53,281 nt of DNA from UBA5499 sp002426275 (GTDB lineage Bacteria; Bacillota; DTU084): positions 1 through 53,281 of the forward strand of contig CALASN010000080.1 of assembly GCA_937888735.1 (NCBI GenBank), read 5' to 3'. Within the stretch, counting starts at the first letter, position 1. Every line of letters starts with the position of its first letter. A program made the position numbers and the translations under genes. Below, one piece after another: positions 6,777-14,730 of the stretch. The notes beneath the pieces are model-generated. The model ran no database searches and was not told the DNA's origin. It worked only from the letters and a program-made list of their open reading frames with translations.

Positions 6777-9245
6777 CTACACGTCAAGACGCATTTTTGT
6801 CAAATCGAAAACTTCAACGCCTCCTGGTTCCTCAGAGCAGGAGACAACGTACTCCGCGTCCGGCTCCATGACCAGGCAATTGGAAGACAAATCCACATCC
6901 CGCTCCGGCTCCAGGAAAACCCCGAACGCAGGCGTTTTAGCTCTCAGCGTGATGCGCTTTCCCTCAACGCGCAAAGCGATTTGCGGATCCGCGAGGGGCA
7001 GATCCCGGAGCTTCGCGAAAGCGAGGTGATTGCGATAGCGCTGTCCGCTCTCCAATTCCGCAAAAATAACGCTCTCCGCAAGCTCCCGGCTGACGCTGTC
7101 CACAATCTGGGTTAGTCCGTTCTCCTTTATCACAGGCGCGCCTTCCCCGTCCAGCTTGATCCCTAAAGCTTCGTAGGGAATAGTCTCAAGGAGCGTCGAG
7201 GCGTTGGCGGGAATCGCGACCTCAAACTCCACGCCGCCTCTTTTTTCCCCCGCGAGGCTGTAACACGCGAGGCGCACGCTGCCAGTTCTCTTCTCCGGGC
7301 AATCGCTTACCACCCTCACCCCGACTCCCGTCTTGCCGGGCTCAAGGTTCACCAAAAGCGGCGCAAAAAAGCTCCTGCTCCACCACCAAGCCGCTTTTTT
7401 TCTGCCGTAATAATCCACCAAAGACCAACTGCTCACAGGCCAGCAGTCGTTCAGCTGCCAGATAAGGGCGCCGGCGGTGGAGAATTTTCTGCCGCGCCAC
7501 GCCTCGACCGCCAGTTTCAAGGCCAGAGCCTGATTGAACTGCGTGAGATAAACAAAGCTCCGATAATCCCGGGGCAAACCCAGATTCTCCGCCAAATACT
7601 TCAGCAACCGCTCCGTGCCCTGCGCGGCTTTATTGTGAGAGAGGCAGACCGGGCTGAAGAGCTTTCTGTCCTCTGGCGCGGTATAGCTGAGGACGGTTTT
7701 ATACGCCGGCAGCGCCTGAAAACCGAATTCGCTGACAAAGCGTCCCTGATATTTTGCGTATTGCTCGATCTCTTTCCAGCCTCCCCACACGTCCCACATG
7801 TGCTGGTCGCCAAAGTCGGGACTATTGGGACTAGCTCCGCCCCAAGGGCTGCCGGTCCAGTAGGGACGGGTTGGGTCCAGGACAGAGACCACCTCCGGAA
7901 ACGCTTGCCTGTAGAGGTAATTGCCCCGATATTCCGGCTCTCCTCTGTGCCACCAATCTTTCAGGCCCCAGCTATTTTCGTTGTTGCCGCACCACAGGAC
8001 CAGGGAAGGATGATTGCGCAGCCTCAGCACGGCTTCCCGCGCCTCCTCTGTGGCCGCTTGCCGGAAAGCTGCCAGGTGATCCGGATATTCGGCGCAAGCG
8101 TACATGAAGTCTTGCCAGACCATGAGCCCTGCCCGATCGCAGGCCTCATAGAAGGCGGGATCCTCATAAACGCCGCCGCCCCAAACCCGCAGCATGTTCA
8201 TGTTGGCCTCGCGGGCCAGCTTGATGTAGCGCTCGTACGCGTCGGCCGTAACTCTGGGCAGAAAAACATCCGCAGGAATCCAGTTGGCGCCTTTGGCGAA
8301 CACCTTGAGCCCGTTGATCACAAAAATGAAGCTCTCTCCCTGGGCATCTTTCTCCCGCAAGAGCTCCAAAGTGCGCAGGCCTGTGACGAAAGCCGCCTCC
8401 GCAAGTTTCTCTTCCCCTTCCCGAAGCGCCAGCTCCACCCGGTAGAGCGGCTGGGAGCCGTAGCCTGCTGGATACCATAATTTAGGTTCTCTGAGCTTGA
8501 GCTTGCCGCTGGCAGTCAGCCGGCCGGCCTGATTGACAACGGTCAGCGCCCCGGTTGCCACAGGTGCGCCGGCTTCTTCCTTAATGGTAGCCAGGACGCT
8601 CGCCTGCCTGACGGTGCCGGCGATTTCCACGACGATTTCAACGGTAGCCTCGCCGGCCGCCAGGCTCAAAAGCCGCGCCGCAGGATTGGCCAGGCGCGCC
8701 TGATACGCTTCCAGGTAAATGGGACGCCAAATGCCGGTTTGCACCAAGCGCGGACCCCAATCCCAGCCGAACGAACATTGAGCTTTCCGCAGGAAAACGG
8801 CCTCGTTCCCAGCAAGATCCAAGCTGGCGTTTCGCTTTTGGTTTTTCCCATAAACGCTGGCGGCGGCAAAACGGATCTCGACGGTATTGACGCCGGCCTG
8901 CAGATACTCTTTGACCGCATAGCGGTGGCTGATGAACATATTCTCAGCCGTGCCCAGAAACTTGCCGTTGAGGTAAAGCTCACAGAGGGTATCCAAGCCT
9001 TCGCAGACCAAATCCACCTGTTCTCGCGGAACTGCTTCCAAGGTAAAGGCACGCCGATAACGCCACCCTTTTGCTTCCAATTGGTAGGCTGCCCGCTCAG
9101 CCAGGCCAAAGAAAGGATCCGGCAGCGCGCCCTGAGCGATTAAATCTAAGTGAACGCAGCCCGGCACTGCAGCTGGCAGCCAGTTTTCTCGATCCGCCGC
9201 AGCGAATTGCCAGTTGCCGTCCAGCGAAAGTTGTTTCAAGTCCAT
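6777..9245 (-). CDS. GH2 beta-mannosidase
   Basis: This 822-residue glycoside hydrolase family 2 enzyme has no signal peptide. The N-terminal jelly roll begins LSLDGNWQFAAADRENWLPAAVPG and includes KGWRYRRAF. The TIM barrel carries the acid/base in WCGNNENSWG (Glu423) and the nucleophile in FVSEFGFQALP (Glu506). NMLRVWGGGVYEDPAFYEACD is characteristic of beta-mannosidases rather than beta-galactosidases. It would cleave terminal beta-mannosyl residues from imported mannooligosaccharides. The ATG follows AAAGGGGAAG. It ends 51 bp before the GerMN gene and may run into it. Confidence 0.92.
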   Translation of the reverse strand: MDLKQLSLDGNWQFAAADRENWLPAAVPGCVHLDLIAQGALPDPFFGLAERAAYQLEAKGWRYRRAFTLEAVPREQVDLVCEGLDTLCELYLNGKFLGTAENMFISHRYAVKEYLQAGVNTVEIRFAAASVYGKNQKRNASLDLAGNEAVFLRKAQCSFGWDWGPRLVQTGIWRPIYLEAYQARLANPAARLLSLAAGEATVEIVVEIAGTVRQASVLATIKEEAGAPVATGALTVVNQAGRLTASGKLKLREPKLWYPAGYGSQPLYRVELALREGEEKLAEAAFVTGLRTLELLREKDAQGESFIFVINGLKVFAKGANWIPADVFLPRVTADAYERYIKLAREANMNMLRVWGGGVYEDPAFYEACDRAGLMVWQDFMYACAEYPDHLAAFRQAATEEAREAVLRLRNHPSLVLWCGNNENSWGLKDWWHRGEPEYRGNYLYRQAFPEVVSVLDPTRPYWTGSPWGGASPNSPDFGDQHMWDVWGGWKEIEQYAKYQGRFVSEFGFQALPAYKTVLSYTAPEDRKLFSPVCLSHNKAAQGTERLLKYLAENLGLPRDYRSFVYLTQFNQALALKLAVEAWRGRKFSTAGALIWQLNDCWPVSSWSLVDYYGRKKAAWWWSRSFFAPLLVNLEPGKTGVGVRVVSDCPEKRTGSVRLACYSLAGEKRGGVEFEVAIPANASTLLETIPYEALGIKLDGEGAPVIKENGLTQIVDSVSRELAESVIFAELESGQRYRNHLAFAKLRDLPLADPQIALRVEGKRITLRAKTPAFGVFLEPERDVDLSSNCLVMEPDAEYVVSCSEEPGGVEVFDLTKMRLDV

Positions 9246-9324
9246 CTTCCCCTTTGTGTGTTTTCTTTATCTATTTCTCATTAAGGGTGAAAATCCTCCC
9301 GGCTGCCCGACATTTCGCCCTAAA

Positions 9325-9360
9325 TAAAAAAAACACCGACGAAGTCGTGACTTCGTGGTG
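9325..9360 (-). terminator. Terminator after the 65-residue small protein gene
   Basis: On the minus strand CACCACGAAGTCACGACTTC and its complement form a long stem ending in GGTG, followed by an eight-T run (9333-9325). It lies 35 bp past the small gene's stop and upstream of the mannosidase gene, so it insulates the two. Confidence 0.85.
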
Positions 9361-9394
9361 CTTCAGCTTAAGGAACTACAACAACGCGCGCCCA

Positions 9395-9592
9395 TCAGAA
9401 GAACCTTACCTGGAGTTTCTCTCCTGTGGCCCGGTAGTCCAGCGGAACTATTTCGTCAGCCTTATTGAAGACTGCTCCCCTGCCTGATTCTACGGCGTCC
9501 AGCGTTGCCGCGTCCAGCAGTTTCTTGACCGCAACGCCGGTAACCTTGCGCAGCCGCCCGTCGGCATGGGGCCGATATTTCTTGAACAACAT
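9395..9592 (-). CDS. Small uncharacterised protein, family member 1
   Basis: The 65-residue product begins MLFKKYRPHADGRLRKVTG and ends with VPLDYRATGEKLQVRFF. I do not recognise a named domain. It aligns along its length with the protein at 11182-11373: shared residues include HA.GR..K, LLD..TL, the block GR.AVFN...EI.PLD, and a terminal RFF. Conservation between two copies, AAGGGAGG 8 nt before the ATG, and a dedicated terminator all say this is a real gene. It is charged, lacks a membrane segment and is probably cytoplasmic or spore-associated. Function unknown. Confidence 0.75.
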   Translation of the reverse strand: MLFKKYRPHADGRLRKVTGVAVKKLLDAATLDAVESGRGAVFNKADEIVPLDYRATGEKLQVRFF

Positions 9593-9693
9593 TTTTCATA
9601 CCTCCCTTTTTTCTTTGTCTACATTATGCCAGGGAGATATCTCAAACGTTTATCGGAATCGCAAAAGAGCTGTAAAATATTGTAAAATTACGG

Positions 9694-10395
9694 TTAATCT
9701 TTCCCTTCTTCCCGAAAACGATAGCCGACACCATATACGGTCTCAATCAGTTGGGGTTGCGCCGGGTCCTCCTCTATTTTCTCCCGCAGGCGCCTGATGT
9801 GAACATCCACAGTGCGGCTGCCGCCGTCGTAAGCGAAATCCCAGCCTTTGGTCAGGAGCAGATCCCGCGTCAAGACCTTCCCGGGACTGAGCATCAGCAA
9901 ATGCAGAAGCTCAAACTCTTTAGGCGTCAATTCCACCTTTTTGCCCCGTACCTTGACCTCGAACCGCTCGGGGTTCAGTTCCACGTCTCCGACTCGCAGA
10001 ATACCGCCTGGAGTTTGACTCTGAGCCAGCTCTTGCCTGCGAAGCATGGCTTTCACCCTGGCCACCAGTTCTCTGGTGCTGAATGGTTTAGGCAGGTAAT
10101 CGTCGGCGCCGATCTCAAGACCCAATACTCTGTCTATTTCTTCTCCCTTTGCGCTGAGCATGAGAATGGGCATTTGCTGTCCGGCGGCTCGCAATTCCCG
10201 GCAGACGGCGTAACCGTCTTTTTTGGGCAACATAATGTCCAGCACGATCAAATCCGGCTGCTCCCGCAGAGCTATGTTGACGGCTTCTTGTCCGTCCGCG
10301 GCCACGAGACAACTATAACCTTCCCGCTCAAGATTGTATTTGAGCAGTTCTACGATGGCCGGCTCATCATCAACGATTAATAGTTTGGAGCCCAA
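9694..10395 (-). CDS. OmpR/PhoB-family response regulator (orphan)
   Basis: The 233-residue protein has a receiver domain (residues 4-118) with the acidic pair in VDDEP, phospho-acceptor Asp in LIVLDIMLPKKDG, Ser/Thr in MLSAKG and Lys in LPKPF. A PhoB-type winged helix follows (about 133-230), ending TVDVHIRRLREKIEEDP and VYGVGYRF. It resembles PhoP/WalR regulators of phosphate or cell-wall stress. Start is TTG after GGGGAGAGG. No histidine kinase gene lies downstream or elsewhere in the window, which is unusual because these regulators are usually paired. Confidence 0.93.
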   Translation of the reverse strand: MGSKLLIVDDEPAIVELLKYNLEREGYSCLVAADGQEAVNIALREQPDLIVLDIMLPKKDGYAVCRELRAAGQQMPILMLSAKGEEIDRVLGLEIGADDYLPKPFSTRELVARVKAMLRRQELAQSQTPGGILRVGDVELNPERFEVKVRGKKVELTPKEFELLHLLMLSPGKVLTRDLLLTKGWDFAYDGGSRTVDVHIRRLREKIEEDPAQPQLIETVYGVGYRFREEGKD

Positions 10396-10420
10396 TTACC
10401 TCTCCCCGCTTTACAGGTGC

Positions 10421-10754
<334 letters not shown>

Positions 10755-10773
10755 CACCAAAATTCACAACTAA

Positions 10774-10802
10774 ATCATAACATGCCGCGCAGAACTTGTC
10801 AA
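10774..10802 (-). promoter_or_regulatory. rnpB promoter
   Basis: Minus-strand TTGACA (10802-10797), 17-bp spacer, TATGAT (10779-10774). The expected transcription start lies just ahead of the P1 helix. The -35 box overlaps the stop codon of ymxH. Confidence 0.75.
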
Positions 10803-11041
10803 ACTTCATCTACATCCACCAAGATCACGTCGACGCCGAACCTTTTAATCTTCTCCCAGGGAATCGACTGCTTACTGTTCCTGCCGAACATGCGCAGCAG
10901 GATGCCCGCGTTATGCACGGAAATTGAGCGGATAGCGCCTGTCTCATCGTCAAACTCCACGTCGCAGACCGGACCTAAGCGTTTGCCGTCGCTGATGTTC
11001 ACCACTTCCCTGAGCTTAAGCTCAGATGATTTCGTCAGCAC
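10799..11041 (-). CDS. ymxH: YlmC/YmxH-family PRC-barrel protein
   Basis: This 80-residue PRC-barrel protein reads LTKSSELKLREVVNISDGKRLG at the start, then DVEFDDETGAIRSISV and a closing IPWEKIKRFGVDVILVD. It matches the YlmC/YmxH sporulation-associated family of spore-forming Bacillota; its molecular role is not established. Translation starts at GTG 11041 after GGGGGTGAGG. It lies immediately upstream of rnpB and near the sigE/sigG cluster, a placement consistent with expression in sporulation. Confidence 0.88.
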   Translation of the reverse strand: MLTKSSELKLREVVNISDGKRLGPVCDVEFDDETGAIRSISVHNAGILLRMFGRNSKQSIPWEKIKRFGVDVILVDVDEV

Positions 11042-11110
11042 GCCCTCACCCCCATCTTATTTTCCTCTCTCTACACTAGTATGCAAAAGTCCTAAGCTTG
11101 GTGCCTCTTC

Positions 11111-11149
11111 AAAAAATAATTGAGGCGCCGTAATTGCTCACGGCGCCTC
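11111..11149 (-). terminator. Terminator after the second small protein gene
   Basis: Minus-strand GAGGCGCCG and CGGCGCCTC form a 9-bp GC-rich stem, followed by AATTATTTTTT. Confidence 0.8.
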
Positions 11150-11181
11150 TAAAGCCTGAAAAGGCTATTGCTTTCGCTGGC

Positions 11182-11373
11182 TCAGAAAAAACGGTCTCTC
11201 AGCCGCTGGGGGATTTTATTGTCCAAAGGAGGAATCTCGCCTAAGACGTTAAAGACGGCGGTACGGCCGGTCGGCTCAACTTTGAGAGTCTCTCGATCCA
11301 ACAGCGTGCAGACCCTGCTCTCTTCAAATTTTTGGATGCGCCCTGCAGCGTGAGAACGAAATCTGTTCAGCAT
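11182..11373 (-). CDS. Small uncharacterised protein, family member 2
   Basis: The 63-residue product starts MLNRFRSHAAGRIQKFEES and ends IPPLDNKIPQRLRDRFF. It is a paralogue of the 65-residue protein at 9395-9592, about 1.8 kb away, sharing the HA.GR..K, LLD..TL, GR.AVFN..GEI.PLD and RFF features. ATG 11373 follows GAGAGGTG at 8 nt; the frame extends 19 codons up but has no better SD. A strong terminator follows. Its place between ymxH and spoIIR hints at a sporulation link. No known domain recognised. Confidence 0.72.
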   Translation of the reverse strand: MLNRFRSHAAGRIQKFEESRVCTLLDRETLKVEPTGRTAVFNVLGEIPPLDNKIPQRLRDRFF

Positions 11374-11466
11374 TGCCCTAGCACCTCTCGCCACCAGTAT
11401 GCCACAGGCTTTTTTAGGAAAAATGTCCAACTAGTTACAAGAGTGTTAGGGTTTGAAAAAAATATG

Positions 11467-12066
11467 TTAATCGCTCTTGGCCACTTTCTCCTTGCCAAGC
11501 TGCTGGATCTTTTCCACCAGGCGAAACTTAATTTTCACTTTGGCTGTCTCAACTGGAACCGGCTTGACGGATCTTTGAACGTCGGAAAAACACATGGGCG
11601 GAAACAACACGCACCACCAATTATGCCCCACGCCCTTGCCGATGATAACGCGCAGCGCGCGATAACGGCCCTGATGCACGACGACGTCGTCGTAGGTGCG
11701 ATCCGGGAAATTGTGCCAGCCATATTCGGCCCGCACTGGATAAGCGTATCCTTCCTTGGCTATACAGGAGCGAGCCACCGCTTCGATATAGTTCAAATTG
11801 CCCGTGATTGATCTGGCGGCTGAGGAGCTGTCCACGTTTTGGGAGAGCATGGGCGTTGTGGCTTTAAGGATCGCGTCCCGCACTTTCAATTTCAGTTCTT
11901 GATCGGCTGAGCTATTGCTGTTTGCGATTACATGAAGACGAATGAGATTGTTGGGATTATACGCGGTAACCGCCTGCTTTGGCCACCCGGCAATAGATAA
12001 GGCCACAGTACAGATGAGGCCGGCCGCAAGCAGCAGACTCCCGCTATAGATAATTCTGGTTCGCAA
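11467..12066 (-). CDS. spoIIR: Stage II sporulation protein R
   Basis: SpoIIR is the forespore-made secreted signal that activates the SpoIIGA protease, which then matures pro-sigma-E in the mother cell. The roughly 199-residue product has an N-terminal export segment (IIYSGSLLLAAGLICTVALSI), the family hallmark NLIRLHVIANSNSSADQELKLKVRDAIL, and the C-terminal block HNWWCVLFPPMCF. TTG 12066 follows AAAGGAG at 8 nt; the longer ATG at 12090 overlaps the sigG stop and lacks an SD. It directly follows sigG on the same strand and is probably co-transcribed with it. Confidence 0.93.
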   Translation of the reverse strand: MRTRIIYSGSLLLAAGLICTVALSIAGWPKQAVTAYNPNNLIRLHVIANSNSSADQELKLKVRDAILKATTPMLSQNVDSSSAARSITGNLNYIEAVARSCIAKEGYAYPVRAEYGWHNFPDRTYDDVVVHQGRYRALRVIIGKGVGHNWWCVLFPPMCFSDVQRSVKPVPVETAKVKIKFRLVEKIQQLGKEKVAKSD

Positions 12067-12082
12067 CGGCTTCACTCCTTTC

Positions 12083-12856
12083 TTAAACATAGCGCCGCAT
12101 ATGGCGCAAAGCTGCTTTCTCCAGTCTGGAAACTTGAGCCTGAGAAATGCCGATCTCGTCGGCTACTTCCATTTGGGTCTTGCCTTCAAAAAAACGTAAG
12201 GATAAAATCATGCGTTCCCGCTGACTGAGCCGCTCCAAAGCTTCCCGAATGGCAATGCGTTCCAGCCAGTTGCCGTCCTCGCTGCGGTCATCGCTGATCT
12301 GATCCATCACGAAAATCGGATCTCCTCCGTCGTGGTAGATGGGCTCAAACAGGGAGATCGGTTCCTGGATGGCGTCTAGGGCGAAGACAACTTCTTCTCG
12401 TTTCAGATTCAGCGCGGCGGCGATTTCCGCCACCGTAGGTTCCTTGCCGTTTTTGCTCACCAGCTGATCCCTGATTTGCAGCGATTTATAGGCAATATCG
12501 CGCAAGGAACGACTGACGCGGATGGGATTGTTATCTCTCAGATACCTGCGAATCTCGCCGATGATCATGGGAACCGCATAGGTGGAGAACTTTACGTTTT
12601 GCGATAAATCGAAGTTATCAATTGCTTTCATCAGTCCAATGCACCCGACCTGGAATAGATCGTCCACGTATTCGCCGCGATTATTGAATCTTTGAATCAC
12701 AGATAAGACCAAGCGCAGGTTGCCGTGGATTAGCTCATCGCGTACGCTTTCCTCCCCGGAGCGCAATCGCTCAAGCAGGACTCTGATCTGCTTGCTGGTC
12801 AGAACCGGCAATTTCGCAGTATTGACGCCGCAGATTTCTACTTTATTAGGTAGCAA
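12083..12856 (-). CDS. sigG: RNA polymerase sporulation sigma factor G
   Basis: Sigma-G directs late forespore transcription. The 257-residue product reads LLPNKVEICGVNTAKLPVLT at the start, nearly identical in pattern to other SigG N-termini. Region 2 has LRLVLSVIQRFNNRGEYVDDLFQVGCIGLMKAID and FSTYAVPMIIGEIRRYLRDN; region 4 has the HTH MEVADEIGISQAQVSRLEKAA. TTG 12856 after GGGGGGAGAGG gives the canonical N-terminus; a GTG five codons upstream is possible. A sigma-F-like promoter lies 32 bp upstream. spoIIR follows, and sigE precedes it beyond a terminator. Confidence 0.95.
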   Translation of the reverse strand: MLPNKVEICGVNTAKLPVLTSKQIRVLLERLRSGEESVRDELIHGNLRLVLSVIQRFNNRGEYVDDLFQVGCIGLMKAIDNFDLSQNVKFSTYAVPMIIGEIRRYLRDNNPIRVSRSLRDIAYKSLQIRDQLVSKNGKEPTVAEIAAALNLKREEVVFALDAIQEPISLFEPIYHDGGDPIFVMDQISDDRSEDGNWLERIAIREALERLSQRERMILSLRFFEGKTQMEVADEIGISQAQVSRLEKAALRHMRRYV

Positions 12857-12887
12857 ATCCTCTCCCCCCACTGTTTAGCTTCGATCT

Positions 12888-12917
12888 CATTATTGCCGCG
12901 GACTGCCGCTTTTATAC
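12888..12917 (-). promoter_or_regulatory. Sigma-F-type promoter of sigG-spoIIR
   Basis: On the minus strand GTATA (12917-12913), a 15-bp spacer and GGCAATAATG (12897-12888) match the sigma-F pattern GYATA...GGnnAnAHTR known from B. subtilis. This suits sigG and spoIIR, both forespore genes that sigma-F switches on. Assignment is by consensus matching only. Confidence 0.6.
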
Positions 12918-12971
12918 ATTAACCCAGGGGAGGGATAAATTTTTACAAAATAGCAAGACTTTTCCGCAGAT

Positions 12972-13003
12972 AAAAAAAAGCCCCAGACTTTTCGTCTAGG
13001 GCC
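12972..13003 (-). terminator. Terminator between sigE and sigG
   Basis: Minus-strand GGCCCTAGAC and GTCTGGGGC form a stem with one wobble pair and a GAAAA loop, followed by eight Ts (12979-12972). It ends the spoIIGA-sigE transcript. Confidence 0.8.
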
Positions 13004-13011
13004 GGAACGTT

Positions 13012-13749
13012 TTATTCCATTTTCGCCATTTGGAGGCGCAATTTTTTGATGATCCGCTTTTCCAAGCGCGAGATATATGATTGGGAAATTCCCAGCTGAT
13101 CCGCAACTTCTTTTTGGGTGCGTTCCCTGCCTGTGGAAAGGCCGAACCGCAGATCCATAATATGCCTTTCCCTGCCGTTTAAGTGTTCCAAGGCTACGCC
13201 CAGAAGTTTACGATCTATTTCTTGCTCCAGCTTACGGTAAGTGAGATCGCCGTCCGTTCCCAAGACATCCGACAATAACAGTTCATTGCCGTCCCAGTCG
13301 ATATTCAGCGGTTCGTCAAAGGAGACCTCGGCTTTATTCCGGTTGCTGCGGCGCAAGTACATGAGAATCTCGTTTTCGATGCACCGGGAGGCATATGTGG
13401 CAAGCTTGATCTTCTTGTTGGGATCGAAGGTATTCACCGCTTTGATTAAGCCAATGGTGCCAATGGACACCAGATCCTCGATCCCCACTCCTGTATTTTC
13501 GAATTTGCGGGCTATGTAGACGACAAGGCGCAGGTTATGCTCAATCAGCAAGCTTTTTACGCTGTCATCCCCTGCGGCCAAAGCCGCGAGAAAATGGGCT
13601 TCTTCCTCGGGATTAAGCGGCGGCGGGAGCACCTCATTGCTGCCGATGAAAAAGATTCCCCGGTGAGGGAGCAGTCCTAAACGGATTAGCAGCTGTACGC
13701 TTAGCAGCCTGAGCCAGAGCTGCAACCTTTCCAAGGTTCGTTTTGGCAA
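13012..13749 (-). CDS. sigE: Pro-sigma-E, mother-cell sporulation sigma factor
   Basis: The roughly 245-residue early mother-cell sigma factor carries an N-terminal pro-sequence with an amphipathic helix (LERLQLWLRLLSVQLLIRLG). The processing site region is FFIGSNEVLPPPL, matching the YIGGSEALPPPL cleavage region of B. subtilis pro-sigma-E. Region 2 includes HNLRLVVYIARKFENTGVG and the region 4 HTH is KEVADQLGISQSYISRLEKR. TTG 13749 follows GGGAGAGG at 6 nt. It lies 17 bp downstream of spoIIGA, its maturing protease, and is followed by a terminator. Confidence 0.95.
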   Translation of the reverse strand: MPKRTLERLQLWLRLLSVQLLIRLGLLPHRGIFFIGSNEVLPPPLNPEEEAHFLAALAAGDDSVKSLLIEHNLRLVVYIARKFENTGVGIEDLVSIGTIGLIKAVNTFDPNKKIKLATYASRCIENEILMYLRRSNRNKAEVSFDEPLNIDWDGNELLLSDVLGTDGDLTYRKLEQEIDRKLLGVALEHLNGRERHIMDLRFGLSTGRERTQKEVADQLGISQSYISRLEKRIIKKLRLQMAKME

Positions 13750-13766
13750 GATCAACCTCTCCCTAA

Positions 13767-14669
13767 CTAGTTTCTTAGTGTTGCCAACTGCAAAATCTCA
13801 GGATGCATTAACGCACTGTATTCGCCTTCGGGTTGAAAGCTGCGCTGATAAATGCCGATCACCACATCCTCCAGCCTGTGTTTGCTCTTTCCCTGGGAAA
13901 AAGTCACCTCATCAGGCCGCAGGCCGATGAGCATTCCGTGTTCCATGCCGATGGAAGAATACGGCAGCAAGCGAAAGCGCTGCGCCCACGGAGTGTCTGC
14001 CACAGCCGCTGTGAGCTCGGAAAAGTCAAATTCGCGGGCAGAAACTGCCGCCAGCAGCTCTTTGGGCAAAAGCGAACCCAAAGCCTGAGCTTCCACGATG
14101 ATTACGTTATCTCCGGTGAGAGGATCTCTCAGGTTATTGGCAGTGTCTAAGAGCGCTTCGATCTCCACCTGCGCCGCGCCCAGTCTCACCGTGATGGGAA
14201 CGTGCAGCAACTCCTGCCAGACAACTTTGTGCACCACTCCCCAACCCAGTTCCGCCAACGCTAAGATGGCGGCAATGGCTGTTACGTACTTCACCACGGA
14301 ATTCTCAGCAAACATGTAGCCAGCCATAATTCCCGCTCCGCTGGAGACGAGTCCGATGAGGATGAAGTAGCCGCCGACCGCTAAAAACCGTCTGCCCGGC
14401 AAAGGAAAAAAGGCAAGAAGCAGCATCAGGACGAACACGCTCAACATGACAATGGGGCTCGCAAAAAAAGCAAACCCCCGCCACAATCCCCAGCTGGCGC
14501 CCAGATAACCGAATTCATAAAGCGTGCCCAGCACGGCTGCTGACAGCAAACGCCAAAACGGCCGCCGGAGCTTAGTAATCTGAGCTGTGGCCCAAAAGAG
14601 GAGAAGATTCACCAGCAAATCTCCGCATAGCTTCACTAAAACCTCATCAAGGTAAATTACAGTTCTCAT
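13767..14669 (-). CDS. spoIIGA: Sigma-E processing peptidase SpoIIGA
   Basis: SpoIIGA is a membrane-bound aspartic protease that cleaves pro-sigma-E after SpoIIR signalling. The 300-residue protein has an N-terminal half of about five hydrophobic segments (for example VMLSVFVLMLLLAFFPLP) and a C-terminal protease domain. Its active-site block is EALLDTANNLRDPLTGDNVII near residues 170-190; the catalytic Asp is in DTAN, whereas B. subtilis has DSGN. SSIGMEHGMLIGLRPD is also typical. The ATG follows GAGGTGATCAAGG. It is directly upstream of sigE. Confidence 0.93.
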   Translation of the reverse strand: MRTVIYLDEVLVKLCGDLLVNLLLFWATAQITKLRRPFWRLLSAAVLGTLYEFGYLGASWGLWRGFAFFASPIVMLSVFVLMLLLAFFPLPGRRFLAVGGYFILIGLVSSGAGIMAGYMFAENSVVKYVTAIAAILALAELGWGVVHKVVWQELLHVPITVRLGAAQVEIEALLDTANNLRDPLTGDNVIIVEAQALGSLLPKELLAAVSAREFDFSELTAAVADTPWAQRFRLLPYSSIGMEHGMLIGLRPDEVTFSQGKSKHRLEDVVIGIYQRSFQPEGEYSALMHPEILQLATLRN

Positions 14670-14730
14670 CCCTTGATCACCTCGAACGCTTCTCCCTCTA
14701 TTTTTAAAATCGCAGCCGCCTCTTCCTCCT

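Noticed and set aside
7635..8480. 281-codon plus-strand ORF inside the beta-mannosidase gene
   Set aside because: Long antisense frame caused by GC bias; the minus-strand product has complete GH2 catalytic motifs.
9600..9690. Sigma-E or sigma-G promoter for the small gene at 9395
   Set aside because: CATAATGT resembles a sporulation -10 but no -35 element lies at the required spacing.
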